Assembly (NCBI GenBank): GCA_033557835.1 | Contig: JAWQRO010000453.1 | Coordinates: forward strand, 1-38,749 | Length of the DNA stretch: 38,749 nucleotides | Direction: 5' to 3' | From: Helochares maculicollis | Taxonomy: Eukaryota > Arthropoda > Insecta > Coleoptera > Hydrophilidae | Shown here: in pieces, positions 1 to 11,130 of the stretch | Layout of the letters: every line of letters begins with the position of its first letter | How positions within the stretch are numbered: position 1 is the first letter of the stretch | Translations under genes and position numbers: made by a program | Notes under the pieces: generated by a model | Databases searched by the model: none | Seen by the model: only the letters and a program-made list of their open reading frames with translations | Told to the model about the DNA's origin: nothing

Positions 1-403
1 TGACAAATCGAAAAAGTGTTCTATTCCATCATGACAATGCAAGGCCACACACATCTATGGTCACTCGGCAAATATTATTGGTGCTTGGTTGGGGTGTTTT
101 ACCACATCCACCATATAGTCCTGACCTTGCTCCATCTGATTACTTTTTGTTTCTATCTTTACAAAGCGCCTTGAATGGTAAAAAAATCAATAATGATGAT
201 GGTGTCAAATCGTACCTGATTCAGTTTTTTGCTAATAAAAACCAGAAGTTTTATGAACGTGGGATTATGATGCTGTCTGAAAGATGGCACAAGATCATTG
301 ATCAAAATGGGCAATACATTACAGAATAAAGTTATTTAGTTCCATGAAAAAATTGTCTTTGATTTTCTAAAAAAAATCCGCAATTACTTAGTTGCCAACC
401 CAA
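1..403 (+). mobile_element. 3' end of a mellifera-type mariner element
   Basis: The 3' part of a mariner element: transposase C-terminus, a short untranslated stretch, and a terminal repeat ending in ...TTGCCAACCCAA at 403, followed by TA (404-405), the usual mariner target. The complementary terminus, TTGGGTGGGCAACTAAG, occurs in reverse at 38408, which shows that this is the true element end. The 5' half lies outside the window. Assignment to the mellifera subfamily rests on the terminal repeat and the HHDNARPHTS and LGWGVLPHPPYSPDLAPSDY motifs, recalled rather than searched. Confidence 0.85.
3..329 (+). pseudogene. mariner transposase, C-terminal third (partial)
   Basis: An uninterrupted frame from the window edge to a TAA at 327-329, about 108 codons. 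Mariner transposases cut and paste their element with a DD34D catalytic triad. The second aspartate is in HHDN and the third in APSDYF, and I count exactly 34 residues between them, as the family requires. The end (ERGIMMLSERWHKIIDQNG) is the usual mariner C-terminus. The first aspartate and the DNA-binding domain would lie before base 1. No stop is seen in the visible part, so this is one of the better preserved copies here, but its integrity outside the window is unknown. An ATG at 57 is internal to the protein and is not a real start. Confidence 0.85.
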
Positions 404-405
404 TA

Positions 406-1650
406 GCTTCAAAGAATCCGATGCGCTCTTCAACCAAATGCGTCATATCAGCATAGGATTCATGATCACACTCCCAGAATGGGGAATTAGCAACCTTTGT
501 TTTATATAGTTGCGTAGGAAAACTGCCATGGTCCAGCAGTGCTCCGCAAATTCTCATTATGTCGCGTCTTAGGAAATTCAAGTTCCTAAACCCCATGAGC
601 GACACATCGCTTAACTCAATGCATTTATTGTGAAGATTTATTTCGTATATTTTCTGTAAAATATACGAATATTTGGGTATCCAGTGAACGAGTGACCTAC
701 GTTGCAAAAAGTGCGAGTGGGAATCCAATACTACTAAAAATCTAGTGCCATCAAGAGAAGAGCACAACGGCCTTCGTTAGGGCGAGCAACTCTGCTGAAA
801 GAACTGAAACCATATCTGGCAGCTTGAATAGGGAGCGAACCCCAACTTTAGAATAAAACACAGCTGAGCCCGTGGCACCATCCTCAAGTTTAGAGCCATC
901 TGTAAATATTAGTGCGTATCGTTTAAATTAACCATTAACCACACCCAGGAATTATTTCTGTGCAAGGTTGAGAATATCCGAGTGAAGCAGAACATGAACT
1001 TCAAAGCTGCCCAAATTTAGTTCATATGGGCGTGAAAACTGGGGAGACCCTTCGAAACTGTTAAATACATATAATGTTCGCTAATATTCGAGAATGACTC
1101 CACAGTAATAGGAGACTTTTTCTTGCTCCAAAACTTGTTGGTAAGGTGATTTATAACAAGCTCATGGGTCGAAACAATTACCGGATGAGAAGTGACGGTT
1201 CTCTTGAATATGAACTTAATGCATTAGGTCGCTCTTCTGTAACTTAAGGGGAGACCTCCAGACTCCACAGTCAGGCTGTGAACAGGAGATGACCTCATAG
1301 CACTGATGGAAAATCTCAGGGGTTTATACTGAATTTTGTCGATACGATTCAGTATATGATTCAGAAGCATTTCCTTAGATAAAACACCCGTAATCCAACC
1401 GTCTCAAAATTAGCCCTCTACATAGAGTCAGCAAGGCGTAAGGGCGAGCCCCCCACCAAGTGCGACTTATTACTCTCTTCTCAGAGACGCAAGCTCTGAC
1501 TTTTTGATCCAGTAATCGATATGGGATTCCCAAGAAAGTTTCGGATCGAGCGTGAGACCAAGAAACTTACACTCACTTCAATTCAGAATACGGAAGTTAG
1601 CCTAGTTTGTTTTGAGCAATTGCAGCTATTTTTAGTTCTTGAACTGTTTA
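406..1650 (-). pseudogene. non-LTR retrotransposon ORF2 remnant (RT end plus RNase H)
   Basis: Read on the minus strand this is a decayed ORF2 end. Around 1580-1510 is KFLGLTLDPKLSWESHI, the conserved block at the end of a non-LTR reverse transcriptase. Around 1350-1250 is LNRIDKIQYKPLRF..AMRSSPV, typical of the following connection region. Around 913-765 is an RNase H start, FTDGSKLEDGATGSAVFY...LSAELLALTKAV, with the catalytic Asp (TDGS) and Glu (AEL). The longest open piece (767-384) holds the C-terminal part, including LLDHGSFPTQLYK and a CDHESYADMTHL segment. Stops and frameshifts separate the blocks. RNase H after RT suggests the I/R1/LOA group, but the clade is not certain. A mariner copy (1-403) cuts it off on the left, and the last four codons of the open frame lie in that mariner's terminus. 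Confidence 0.7.
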
Positions 1651-1659
1651 GATCAAACG

Positions 1660-2280
1660 ATTTAGAAGCTACACATTTTTTCTAGAAAAATCTCTCAATA
1701 TTTATGCGAGAGGAACTAAAAAGCTTCCAGAGAAGTGGGAAGAGGTTAGAGAAAACGGGAGAGATTACATTATCGATTAAAATAATAGTTTTGTTCTAGT
1801 AAAAATTGTAGATAAATTTCTTTAAAAAACCGAAAGAAACTTTCTGAACAACCTTTCTATGCAACGTCATTTTGGAAATAAGATTTAAAAATGAAATTTC
1901 GCCACAGTTTGCCTGAATAAACGTAAACTTTGGTAACAAAGTCATCAAATAAAAGTGCAAGTGGATTAATAAGCATCATAAAACTTGCAAAGAATTTTGT
2001 GTGCGTGGGAGTAAGTATTCAACAGCTGTTTTGGTAAATTTCTTTATAAAGCATCAAATAATGGGGCTTTACAACATTGTATGTGTGAATCATTTCCACT
2101 CAATTAAAATTTTGCTTGCTATTATTTGACCTTCTTTCTATTATTCACCCTTTAGACAACTTACTTCATTATCTAAGTGAAATTATCGGGTGTGCAAGTG
2201 TCATTCATTCTCATGAAAATGACGCAATTAATTAAGAACAATGGTAAAACATTTTCCATTCAAAGTATTGGCCCTCACTT
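1660..2280. other. unassigned AT-rich sequence
   Basis: I see no convincing coding frame, RNA gene or repeat in this stretch. It may include the untranslated end of the mariner copy that follows, but I could not identify a terminal repeat. Confidence 0.4.
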
Positions 2281-2282
2281 TT

Positions 2283-3000
2283 CACATTTTATCCATCACT
2301 CGGCCAATTTATGGATACCATTCCAAAAGAAAGCTTTCATTGATATCCATTCATGAAGCCATTTTTGTACATCCTCGAAAGTATTGAAGTGTTGCTCAGC
2401 CAGTGCGTGCCCCATCGATGATAAGAGGTGATAATCAGAAGGCGCAAGGTCTGGTGAATACGGCGGGTGAGGTAGGAGTTCCCAACCAAGCGAAGAAATC
2501 GTTTCTTTGACCACTTTGGCTGAATGTGCAGGAGTGTTGTCTTCGAGCCCATTCTGGGCGTTTTTCGATCAGTGCGTGGTTTTAATTGATCTTTTGTTTT
2601 CGGTAGCAGACGATATTAACTGTTTCGCCGGGTTTGAGAAGCCCTCTGATCCCACCACACACATAGCATTGTCATCCAACAAAACGATCTCGATGTTGAT
2701 GGTTGTCGTTCATTCAGTTTCTGTGGAACTCATTTTCCAACCTATTGAATCTTCCCCATGGCTCACAGGCGATCGGAAATGGCTTGCCGAGTGACATTCA
2801 ATTGCTCCGTGTCGTCTTCAAACTTTTTTGATTGATTTTCACGTTCTTTGTCAACAACATTGAAATCGCCACTTTTGAAACGTTAAAACTAGCGATTACA
2901 AGTCTTGACAGCTGGAGCAAGTACGCCGTACAAAAATTCGATGACTTTCCGATACCTTTTTCTTTTGATTGAACAAAAAAATCATCACATGGAAGTTCCA
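2283..3000 (-). pseudogene. degenerate mariner transposase (second mariner lineage)
   Basis: A broken mariner transposase on the minus strand. In order: an N-terminal helix-turn-helix region in shifted frames (about 2990-2850, KKKVSESHRIF, then FKSGDFNVVDKE), LNVTRQAISDRL (about 2815-2780), CVWWDQRGLLKPGETVN (about 2665-2615), then SLGWELLPHPPYSPDLAPSDY (about 2495-2430) and a C-terminus GIHKLAEWWIKC near 2290. The second catalytic aspartate region is damaged: the expected HDNAPSHTAK reads DNTPAHSAK in a shifted frame. The first aspartate block (GDEKW) is missing, so the element has lost an internal segment. The motifs differ from the copies at the window ends, so this is another lineage, cecropia-like by recollection. 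Confidence 0.75.
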
Positions 3001-3009
3001 AATTGACTC

Positions 3010-3990
3010 GTTGCAGTACTATCCGTGTATCGATTCTACCGCAGCTTTGCTTTTTAGTAAGTATTTTTAAGTAGTAGCTGTAAAAATGGCAAACACGAAA
3101 GAGTTTTTGGCTAAAAAATGCTTTCAAAGAATTTAGTAACCCAAAAACTATTTTCAGCATGGATAAGATTAGTTTGTAACTATGGCAGAAAAAAGCAATT
3201 TGTATTGTTAAATACGACAGTCCCTAGTCGAGTTGGGTGGTTTAGTAGTTCAGATCACTGTCAGTCACGAAAGACTTAATTGATCAAATGGAAAAACTTT
3301 TGGTAATAATACTCTTCAAGGCTCGTACAGTAAAAACAACTTTGATGGTAGAACGATCCTTTGGGACAAGTGCCAAAACAAGAGTTATGAGGCAGATATG
3401 GATTTAAAAATTTGCTTGGCTTAAGGAAAGACCCTCGCTGATACAATATTTATTCTGTTGGACCCTTGCATAGCTGTTTGGCACCATTTGTAACAACATA
3501 ACTTCCATCATAGCAAACATATAGTAGAAAGCCTCGTTATGAAGATAGACTTTGTGGAACTATTCGTCTAAATGGGAGCCGTCCGTTAGAATTGAAAGAA
3601 CAATCAAAGAATTTAGACAATGTGAAACTATATAGTGACGACAGGATGCTCTCTTATTACAAATATTAAAGATAAGAGGGAGATCGTATGGCTTTTTCAT
3701 TCATTATGCCAGGCTGGCAGCTGCTGGTAAAGACTGGAGATGAAAAATATTGCATATTTATAAATTAATCGGAATTAGAGCACATTTCATTTGATTAAGT
3801 CGGCACTGTAAGAACCGATGGCTATAATAATCAAAGAGTGTCGAGTTCTTCCTATTGTAAAACAACTTTAAGCCTATGAAAATCTCCGGTATCGTTGGTT
3901 TCCAAACGCCCAATGCAGTCATGGTCTAGATTTTATGAAGAAATTTATTCGCTTTTCAAACATTTTAAGTCGTTTCTAAAGATTTAAAAC
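3010..3990. other. unassigned sequence
   Basis: Nothing recognisable on either strand. The translations are full of stops and show no transposase or retrotransposon motif that I can name. Confidence 0.4.
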
Positions 3991-3993
3991 ATT

Positions 3994-4700
3994 CGACCCG
4001 TCTATAATTTTACTAACTTGTTTGCTTTCCTCCTCTTCGAGTTTTATTTGACGTTCTGTTAATTTTCCAACTGGCAATGCCTTTTCCCAAGCACCTAAAC
4101 TTTGCCAGACGATCCCCTAATCTCTCGTCGGTAAATTCTAACGATTCATTTATGTTAGTCTATTTTCACCCGCTTCTAGTTCCCATATCTGGAGGCCTTC
4201 AAACCAGCATGAATCCATTTTCAATAATTTTATATCCGTCTATGTGCTATTCTTCTTCTTCTTCCTTTTCTAAACCCTCAGTCACATTGGAGAAGGTTGA
4301 ATGCTCAACAAGTTAGCCCCTTAAGTGTTAAGCAAATTCGCCAGTTAAGTACTCAACAAATTAGTCTGTGAAGTATTTAACAAGTTAACCCATTTTATGC
4401 TCATCATGGATGTGACGAAAAGTATCGGCCAGTTTGACAACAAATAAGGGTAGATGAGCGAAATATTTAATGTTCTTATTTTAGGAAAAAGCTTTCAAAA
4501 GGGAACTTTTCCATCCTGTACTATAAACTGAAGCTATACGGGAAGTCATGGCTTTGCCATCCACAGAAGACTAAGTCGACAATGCAAGGATAAAATCGAA
4601 AAGTATCCACCTCATTCTCTACTACCCAAAACATGTCCCTTACAGTACCACAACATGCGAAATAAAGCCCCGTAAAGTAATAAGATTCGTTACAGGCCAC
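3994..4700. repeat. tandem duplication, copy 1 of an unknown sequence
   Basis: Starts near TCTATAATTTTACTAACTTG (4001) and recurs about 703 bases downstream (4704) with many small differences. Shared landmarks, in the same order, are a CTTTCCTCCTCTTCG run, CTAGTTCCCATATCTGGAGG, a TTCTTCTTC stretch, a minisatellite, and a closing block ACCCAAAACATGTCCCTTAC. Open frames are short and interrupted on both strands. I do not recognise a protein. Confidence 0.75.
4304..4395. repeat. minisatellite, about 24-27 bp period
   Basis: Three to four imperfect copies of a motif near CTCAACAAGTTAGCCC..TTAAGTA. The same motif appears, more expanded, at the matching point of the second duplicate (5042-5178). 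Confidence 0.65.
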
Positions 4701-5600
4701 GGGTCTATAATTTTACTAACTTGTTTGCTTTCCTCCTCTTCGGTTTTTACTTCACGTTATGTTAACTTTCCAACTGACAATGCCTTTTCGCGAGTATCTA
4801 AACCTTGCTAGACGATCGCCTAATCCCTCGTCGGTTAATTCTAACCAGTCATTTATGTTAGTGTATTTTCAGCCACTTCTAGTTCCCATATCTGGAGGCC
4901 TTCAAGCCAGATTTTTTGCAGCATGAATTAATTTTCAATTATTTTATATCCATTCATGTGCTATTCTTCTTCTTCCTTTTCTAAACCCTCAGTGTCACAT
5001 TGGTGAAGGGTCTGCATTTCGTTCAACGGGCACATTTGGCATCCTCAACAAGTTAGCTCGCCCACTCAGTTTTCAACAAGTTAACCCGTAAGCGATCAAC
5101 AAGTTACGTCGATAAGTACTCAACAAATCAATACGTTAAGTTATCAACAAATTAGTCCGTTAAGTATTCAACAAGATAGGGCCATTTTATGCTGCCCATG
5201 GAACGGAAGCGTGGTTGTGACCAAAATTATCAGCCAGTTTGATGACAAATATCATGATCAGCATTATGTAATCGGCCAACGGCAAGTCTGATAAGGGTAG
5301 ATGGGCGAAACATTTAATGTTCCTATTTTTGGAAAACGCTTTCAAAAACTTGTAGCATGATGCAGAGGCTTCCAGAATCAGCCCCAAAAGCGAACGTTTC
5401 CACCCTGTAATACAAACTGTGGCGATTTGGGAAGTTATGGCTTTGCCATCCACGGAAGACTAAATCGACAATGCAAGGATAAAATCGGAAAATCTCCAAC
5501 CCCATTCTCTACTACCCAAAACATGTCCCTTACAGTACCACGAAGTGCAAAATAACAGCTCGTAATAAAGTATTTAGATTCGTTACGGACTACGGGTCAT
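4701..5600. repeat. tandem duplication, copy 2 of an unknown sequence
   Basis: Second, longer copy of the sequence at 3994-4700. The extra length is mainly an expanded minisatellite and about 120 bases around 5210-5390 that copy 1 largely lacks. Both copies end with a block beginning AAGACTAA..TCGACAATGC and close near CGTTAC followed by ACGGGTC, suggesting unequal exchange or replication slippage at short matches. The coding potential is unrecognised. Confidence 0.7.
5042..5178. repeat. minisatellite, expanded copy
   Basis: About five to six imperfect repeats of 23-27 bases built on TCAACAAGTTA, each followed by a variable linker and TAAGT. It is homologous to the shorter array at 4304-4395 but has more units. 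Confidence 0.65.
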
Positions 5601-5804
5601 ACTTTAACAGCATAGTGGAAATTCGTCTACAGGATAACTGATTCAAACGGGATTTTATCGCCAAAGAAAAGTGATTTCAGTTTAAACTACCTAAATTGAT
5701 AATAGGAAAATGGCAGCTTCATAGCTAGGGTGTAGTGCGGCCACTGATATCGCTCAGTGTCAGATCCAATAAGTGAATAGCGATTCTAATAGGTGTTAAC
5801 CTAC

Positions 5805-5927
5805 CATCTTGTGAGTTAGGTCCTTGTCCAGAAGTAGGTGGGCGGTTTGCATTATTGTTCCACTGTTGAGTTCCCGTATTATTTTGATTGGCAGGATTTG
5901 CAGTTCCCCACCCGCTTGTAGAGTTCG
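5805..5927 (-). CDS. gw: GW182/gawky-like gene, downstream exon
   Basis: A 123-nt exon on the minus strand. The acceptor is TTTTTGCAG ending at 5928 and the donor is G|GTAGGT starting at 5804. It joins in phase 1 to the exon ending at 6447: one base T from there plus CG here gives Ser. It leaves in phase 1 as well. The translation is rich in Asn, Thr, Pro and Gln and carries SGWGTAN and TQQWNNN, i.e. Trp flanked by small or polar residues, the hallmark of the Argonaute-binding GW repeats of GW182/TNRC6. Such proteins bridge miRNA-loaded Argonaute to deadenylases in P-bodies. The rest of the protein (UBA-like, Q-rich, RRM and silencing regions) must lie beyond the left edge. I found none of it in 1-5800. 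Confidence 0.6.
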
Positions 5928-6446
5928 CTGCAAAAATTGAACAGACGATAGTCAAAACCTAGCTTTTTAGAAACTTAACTGAGAAGAGCGATACTTAGAA
6001 AAACTATTGGCAAAACCACGGCAAATAAACAGTTGGAAGAATGTGCTTCCGCCGATCATACATTCTCTTAGTTAACTTAAATACACCTGTTTTAGTAGCT
6101 ACGTAAGCTCAACGGCCAAAATTGGCCCGAGAGCACCCAGTTACTAAATTAATTTCCTTTCTGGAAATAACATTAAGACATTCAACAGTTAAAATGTGAA
6201 AATACAGAAAGGTGCATTAATTACCGTTTTAAATAAAACTGTAAACAAAACGGAGTTGGAAGGGAATTGTCCAGAATGGAATGGTAAACGAATTGCATGG
6301 AAATGAAGTAGCGGGGACGATTTCTGGTTTTTTGGACTTTTAATTGAAATAGCGGTTTAAAAGCGCTCCTGCAAAGGGTTCATTAAAGGTGAAGATATCT
6401 AGTAAAATGATATAAAATAACAGAGTATATTGAAAAAAGCACTTAC
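5928..6446 (-). other. intron between the two GW-repeat exons
   Basis: A 519-base intron bounded by GTAAGT (6446-6441, minus strand) and TTTTTGCAG (ending 5928). Both splice junctions keep the reading frame. There is no transposon motif in it, in contrast to the surrounding DNA. Confidence 0.6.
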
Positions 6447-7103
6447 AATTATTATTACTGGCCTGCTGCGAAGGCGGGGTGCCCCATCCCGAAGTTCCAG
6501 TGCTTATGGAGCTCTCCCCGCCCCCTCGTAATCTCAGAGGCAGTGAATAAGCGTTGCACTCCAACCCAAGGTGTGTGCGCCGATTTAGCTGTTCCAGCCT
6601 TTGTAGGCTGTACTCGTTGTCGAGGTACTGTGTATTTGTCGTAGAATTCGTGAGGTTCAGGTCTATGAGGTCATCTTTTTCAAGTTCGAGGGCATCAGAC
6701 TTCTTGTTGGGAATGTCTTGTCCGAGGATTAAAGCACCAAACTTACATGCTAACTTATCTCTATTATTGTTGGCGACCTTTTTAGGGTCGTTACGTTGTA
6801 TTTTTGGTTCGGTAACAGAGTTCAGAAGACAGTTATCGGTCACAGATTGCATTCTAAGATTAGAGTTGTCCATGGGACAACCTGAGCCGGATATCACAGA
6901 TAAAACGTCCGTACGGACGTGGGGGTTACTCGGGGGTTCGGCTCTGGCCACCCAAGCTGCCCGAGCGACTTGTACTGGGGGTGCGCGGCCCCTCATGGCT
7001 GACACTTGAGGCACTTGGTAGGTAGGAAATGTAGAGTTCGGCTCGGAAAGGGTGGGGACGCGCATTTTTCTAGTGCTCCATGTCAGTCTGGCCAGCCAGA
7101 GAT
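6447..7103 (-). CDS. gw: GW182/gawky-like gene, upstream exon
   Basis: A 657-nt exon, open throughout, with an acceptor TTTTTTGCATTGCAG ending at 7104 and a donor AATT|GTAAGT at 6446. It is entered in phase 1, so a further 5' exon is possible. Alternatively, translation could start at the in-frame ATG at 7065 (MRVPTLSEPNSTF). The first roughly 200 residues are polar with no domain I recognise. They include a short acidic stretch (DALELEKDDLIDLNL) and end with GGGESSISTGTSGWGTPPSQ, the first GW repeat. Continuity with the next exon (SGWGTAN, QQWNNN) gives three Trp motifs in about 60 residues, which supports a GW182/TNRC6 family member. The family name rests on the GW motifs; the N-terminal part is unidentified. 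It is the only likely host gene in the window. Confidence 0.55.
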
Positions 7104-9385
7104 CTGCAATGCAAAAAAGACACTCAGGTAAGTTCACATATTCAATGGATCGCAACAAAAACAAGCAGAGTCACAGCCGCTGTAGGTAGGTAAGCGAGTA
7201 TAGACTCAAAGTTTACTAATTTTATCTTATCATTATTCAGCTACATTTACAAGAATATTTCCAAGGAGCATTTTATCATAAAAAACTGCGGTGTTAATAA
7301 TATTATACTTAACGAATGTATTTAAACAATTTCCATCGTGGTGCGATAAGGAACAAAATAAAATTGCTCAATCTTATCTGACATTTCGTTTCGGGATTAT
7401 CAAAAAGAGTATGTACTTTTAAAATCAATGAACGAGTTAGATACGTCGAGTTGTTGCCATAAACAGAAATGAACAAATTAAAAACAGGGTATCTAATGTT
7501 TGTTTAAACTTAATATCTCCTCTTCGACTTAATATAATCTTAAATATTCAACTGAAAGTTACATTTGTTTGATTTTACAAGTGTATAGTAGCATTTTATC
7601 TCTATACATACATAAACATTACTAGCTATGCGGCTAAATGTGCGCACACGTGATACATATTTGCTTTAATCTAGAAAATTTAACTGCTATTTTCGTTCAT
7701 AAATGAATGGAAATTATTTAAGTTTTTAGTTTAGGTCATTCTCTTGTATTGGCAATTACGCGTCCATGTTGGAATTAGAAATTTCGATCACTGTATACAA
7801 ATGACGTTGGTAGGAACACTTGTCACATGGCAACTTGGTTTTCTTTGTTTTAACTTATTTTGAAGAGCGAACTATAAAAGCCTTGAGTGGAAGTAAGTCG
7901 TGATAATAAAAGTCTTAGTTCCAGGGTTTACGAAACATGAGATGAGCCTTGTGCTACATTGTGAGGGTATCATCCATTGGTTTCGTAAGCCATGGTCGTT
8001 AAAATCCAACGATTTCCAAAATGTGTGACACCAAAGTTTGGCCCCCCAGAACGCTTCGTGTAAACGGCGTAAATCATTCGTAATAGAATATACATAGAAA
8101 TAGGGTTGGTCAAAAAGAACCGATGAAACTTAAGAACTATTTCTTATCCTCCGTCTTGATTTTTGTAGATTTTCAGGCATCCTGGGTGTGTTGTGGTAAT
8201 AATCTAAAGCGTGTATGCCAATTAAAACTAAATCGTTTCTTTAAATTGATTTCATCATGTTGCCCAACCTACATGAATTTTTGTTTCTATCCAGGGAAAT
8301 CTTATCAATGTACATAACACTTAAGTTTATCGTATCTCTTATATGCATTATCATGCGTTATCTGTTCCATTCTACCAAACATGTTTAATGTATGGCTCGA
8401 TCTAGTTTATATATTAATACGTTAGTCCACCTTATACCGATTTTTTTCTAAAGCTACCTTCTTTTATCGATACACAGAAGTCCTCATAATTAAGACTGTA
8501 GAAGAGAGGACTTGCAAGCAAAGAATTTAAAACTCTACGCTTGATAATACGAGTAGCGATCAGTTGTGTCCAAAATTTAAGTATAAGTTTTAAGCTGCGT
8601 CAAAGCCTGCAACGAATATTTGAACACTGCACGACGGAATCGTGATGAGCGCACCCTCCTTACACTCCAAACCTTGCTCTTTAAGAATTTGCACTATTCC
8701 GCTTGCGAAAATGAAATTGAAATGAATGCGATTTGTAGAGAAGAGGACGTTCTGAAGGCTTCACAACACTCTTAGTTCCTTTTGCACAATTATTTGGTTA
8801 TTTAATTATGTCGCCGTTGAGTTGTGTAAATGTTTAGTTGTGTAGTTGCTTAGTAAGTGGAAGAACGCGTCTTTAATGTTAATATTTTCGTCGTTATTTC
8901 TGTGGTGAAGCTGAAATTTTTGAAGCATGGACATGCTGCTAAAAATAAACAATGAGACAATTCTGGTAGTCATCTACAGAGATGCGTTACTTTCGGTGTC
9001 ATTGGGTGCCTAAATAAAAGCGCCCACGAAACTGGCAAGCGCCTGGTTTACTCATAATGCAAAGGAGTATAGAATAATGAATGAAAGAATGAGAATATGA
9101 ATAGTGTTTAATATTTATTATGCTAATTGAAAGATGTGTTTACATTCTGAAAAGTAATAAAATGCGGGTCTGATAAAATGTTGCACCTTGAAACAGAGCG
9201 CTTATATTTACTGGATTTGACTGAGTGTTCTCTGCTTGAGTAAAGTTGTTCTTTGGGCAAAACCCGTGCTAAAGATGTAGGTAAATTTTCAGTACGATTG
9301 CATTACTGGGCTTAAAAGTAAGTACGGCTTTTCCCATATAGATGGCGCCTACTTATCCTAAGGAATTGTTTTTCTTAAAAATGAA
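7104..9385 (-). other. upstream intron or flanking sequence of the GW-like gene
   Basis: AT-rich sequence with no coding frame I can support. The small frame at 8123-8317 is AT-rich with no motif and is treated as chance. If the exon at 6447-7103 has an upstream partner, this is the start of a long 5' intron, into which the transposon arrays further right would fall. Confidence 0.4.
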
Positions 9386-9389
9386 GTGA

Positions 9390-9690
9390 AAAATTTGACT
9401 AAGAATAATTTTAGTTCCAAACTGGAACTTCGGCTTCTGAGACATCAAAATCGTTGCAAAATGTATTTGATAAAGCGCTATCTAGAGCGAGTGCTTTTGA
9501 TTGGTGGAAGTTTTACAAAGTACAGTTTCGCCAGATTTAGCCCCTTGTTATTTATGGCTCTTCTAGACATTCAAAAAACAACCGTTCGGTACTGAGTCGA
9601 TTGAAGAAACACAAACTGAATCAATGATCTCAAAGATAGATAGTTTTGAAATCGAGTTTAGCAACTGTTTCAAAACCAGAAAGATTTTTT
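9390..9690 (+). pseudogene. internally deleted mariner transposase
   Basis: Pieces of a mariner transposase in shifting frames. First an N-terminal helix-turn-helix stretch resembling SETMAR-type mariners (SETSKSLQNVFDKALSRASAF, DWWKFYK, about 9437-9520). It then passes directly to a C-terminal segment (SPDLAPCYLWLF, TESIEETQTES, about 9526-9640). The whole catalytic centre between them is missing. The PDLAPC form with a Cys in place of Ser groups it with the deletion derivatives at 22588 and 37591 rather than with the mariners at the window ends. It lies immediately before the mariner-derived satellite. Confidence 0.6.
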
Positions 9691-9729
9691 TTAATTCTCA
9701 TTATGTGTCGAAATCGTACGTTTAACTTA

Positions 9730-11130
9730 ATTTTGTGTCAATTTTTTTAATTTGATTTGGACATCGGCCAACTTCTGGCTAGTAGAAGATGTTGCAAACA
9801 CCGAAATAAACGAAAATCCGAATGGGCAAGATCGAGGCTGTACGCGGGATGTTTGTGTGTGTGTGTTGAGGTGCGCGGCGGAGCGTTGTCATGTAGATAA
9901 CTCAACATTATTTTGGGCACAGGCCAAATTTTGGTGCCGGATTGGAGTTTCTCTCGGCAATAGCTATTGCAATTTTCTTTTCAGATGGAATGTTCACAAA
10001 GAAAACGTTGGTCAAAGTGTATTACAAACTAGATTGCTTGATAAGAAAGGGCATTGCTACAAGGCTATTTATTTTTGTTTTGTTGGTACACTCTTCATAT
10101 GAAAGTATATGAAAATGTATTTCAATCAACATTTAGGGCGTTTTGAAGCGATAAAGTGAATTTTGAGACAATATTTGCGTTTGATTTGGATATCAGCAAA
10201 CTTCTGGTACTCAAGATGATGTTGCAAATGCCGAAATACCTGAAAATTCGGTAGGGCAAGATCGAGGCTGTATGCGGGATGTTAGTGTGCGTATCAATGT
10301 GTGCGGCGGAGCGTTGTCCTGAAAACAACTCAATATTTTCTCGGGTACAGGCCAGATTTTGTTGCCGGATTTGCGTTTCGCTCGCCACTAACTATTGGAA
10401 ACTTCTTACCAGATGGACTGTCCACAAAGAAAACGTTAATTAAAGTCTATTACATACTAGGCTGCACGATAAGTTTTCGGGTCGATTAGAAAGGGCATTG
10501 CTACAAGCCTATTTTTTTTGTTTGGTTGGTACACTCTTCATATGAACGTATATGATGTTTAAAGCGTTTTCGAAAGGATAAAGCGGCTTTTGTGTCCGTT
10601 TTTTTTGCGCTTGATTTGGGTATCAGCAAACCTCTGGTACTCAAGATGTTGCAAACGTCGAAATAAATGAAAATTCGATTAGGCAAGATGAAGACTGTAC
10701 GGGGGATGTTTGTGTGTGTTGAGGTGTGCGGCGGAGCGTTGTCATGAAGACAACTAAATATTTTTTGTCGGATCAGCATTTCGCTCGGCAATAGCCACTG
10801 GAAATTTCTTTCTGGATGGAATGCCCACAAAGAAAACGTTGGTGAAAGTGTATTACATACTAAGTAGCTCGAAGTTTGCGTTTCGATAAGAAAGGGCACT
10901 GCTACAAGCATTAATTTGTTTTATTTGGTGGGTACACTCTTCATATGAATGTATGTGAAGTTTAGAGCGTTTTCGAAAGGATAAAGTGGGTTTTGTGTCC
11001 ATTTTTTGAGTTTGATTTGGATATTGGCAACGTTCTGGTACTCAAAATGATGTTGCAAACGCCGATAGGGCAAGATCGAAGCTGTATGCGGGATGTTTAT
11101 GTGCGTGCTAAGGTGAGCTGTGGAGCGTTA
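9730..11130 (-). repeat. tandem array, unit type A (about 400-430 bp), mariner-derived
   Basis: Three complete units and part of a fourth, starting near 9730, 10157, 10588 and 10990, recognised by TTGATTTGG followed by ATCGGC/ATCAGC. On the minus strand each carries a mariner C-terminal piece: HDNAPPHT, then, in a shifted frame, HPAYSLDLAL..FRHLQHHLEYQKF, the counterpart of HPPYSPDLAPSDFHLF. The catalytic-motif core GGCGGAGCGTTGTC is present once per unit (near 9884, 10303, 10728; varied at 11117). All frames are broken. The unit is the tail of a mariner amplified in tandem, and the fourth unit passes into type B units at the shared core. Confidence 0.75.

Noticed and set aside
6500..6560. 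LRLRGG in the GW-like exon, identical to the ubiquitin tail
   Set aside because: No ubiquitin fold precedes it. The surrounding sequence is low complexity, so the match is coincidental.
9868..11120. Minus-strand frames 10122-10388 and 10501-10911 as genuine proteins
   Set aside because: They follow the wrong frame after HDNAPPHT. The mariner-like frame is another one, so they are chance read-through in tandem repeats.
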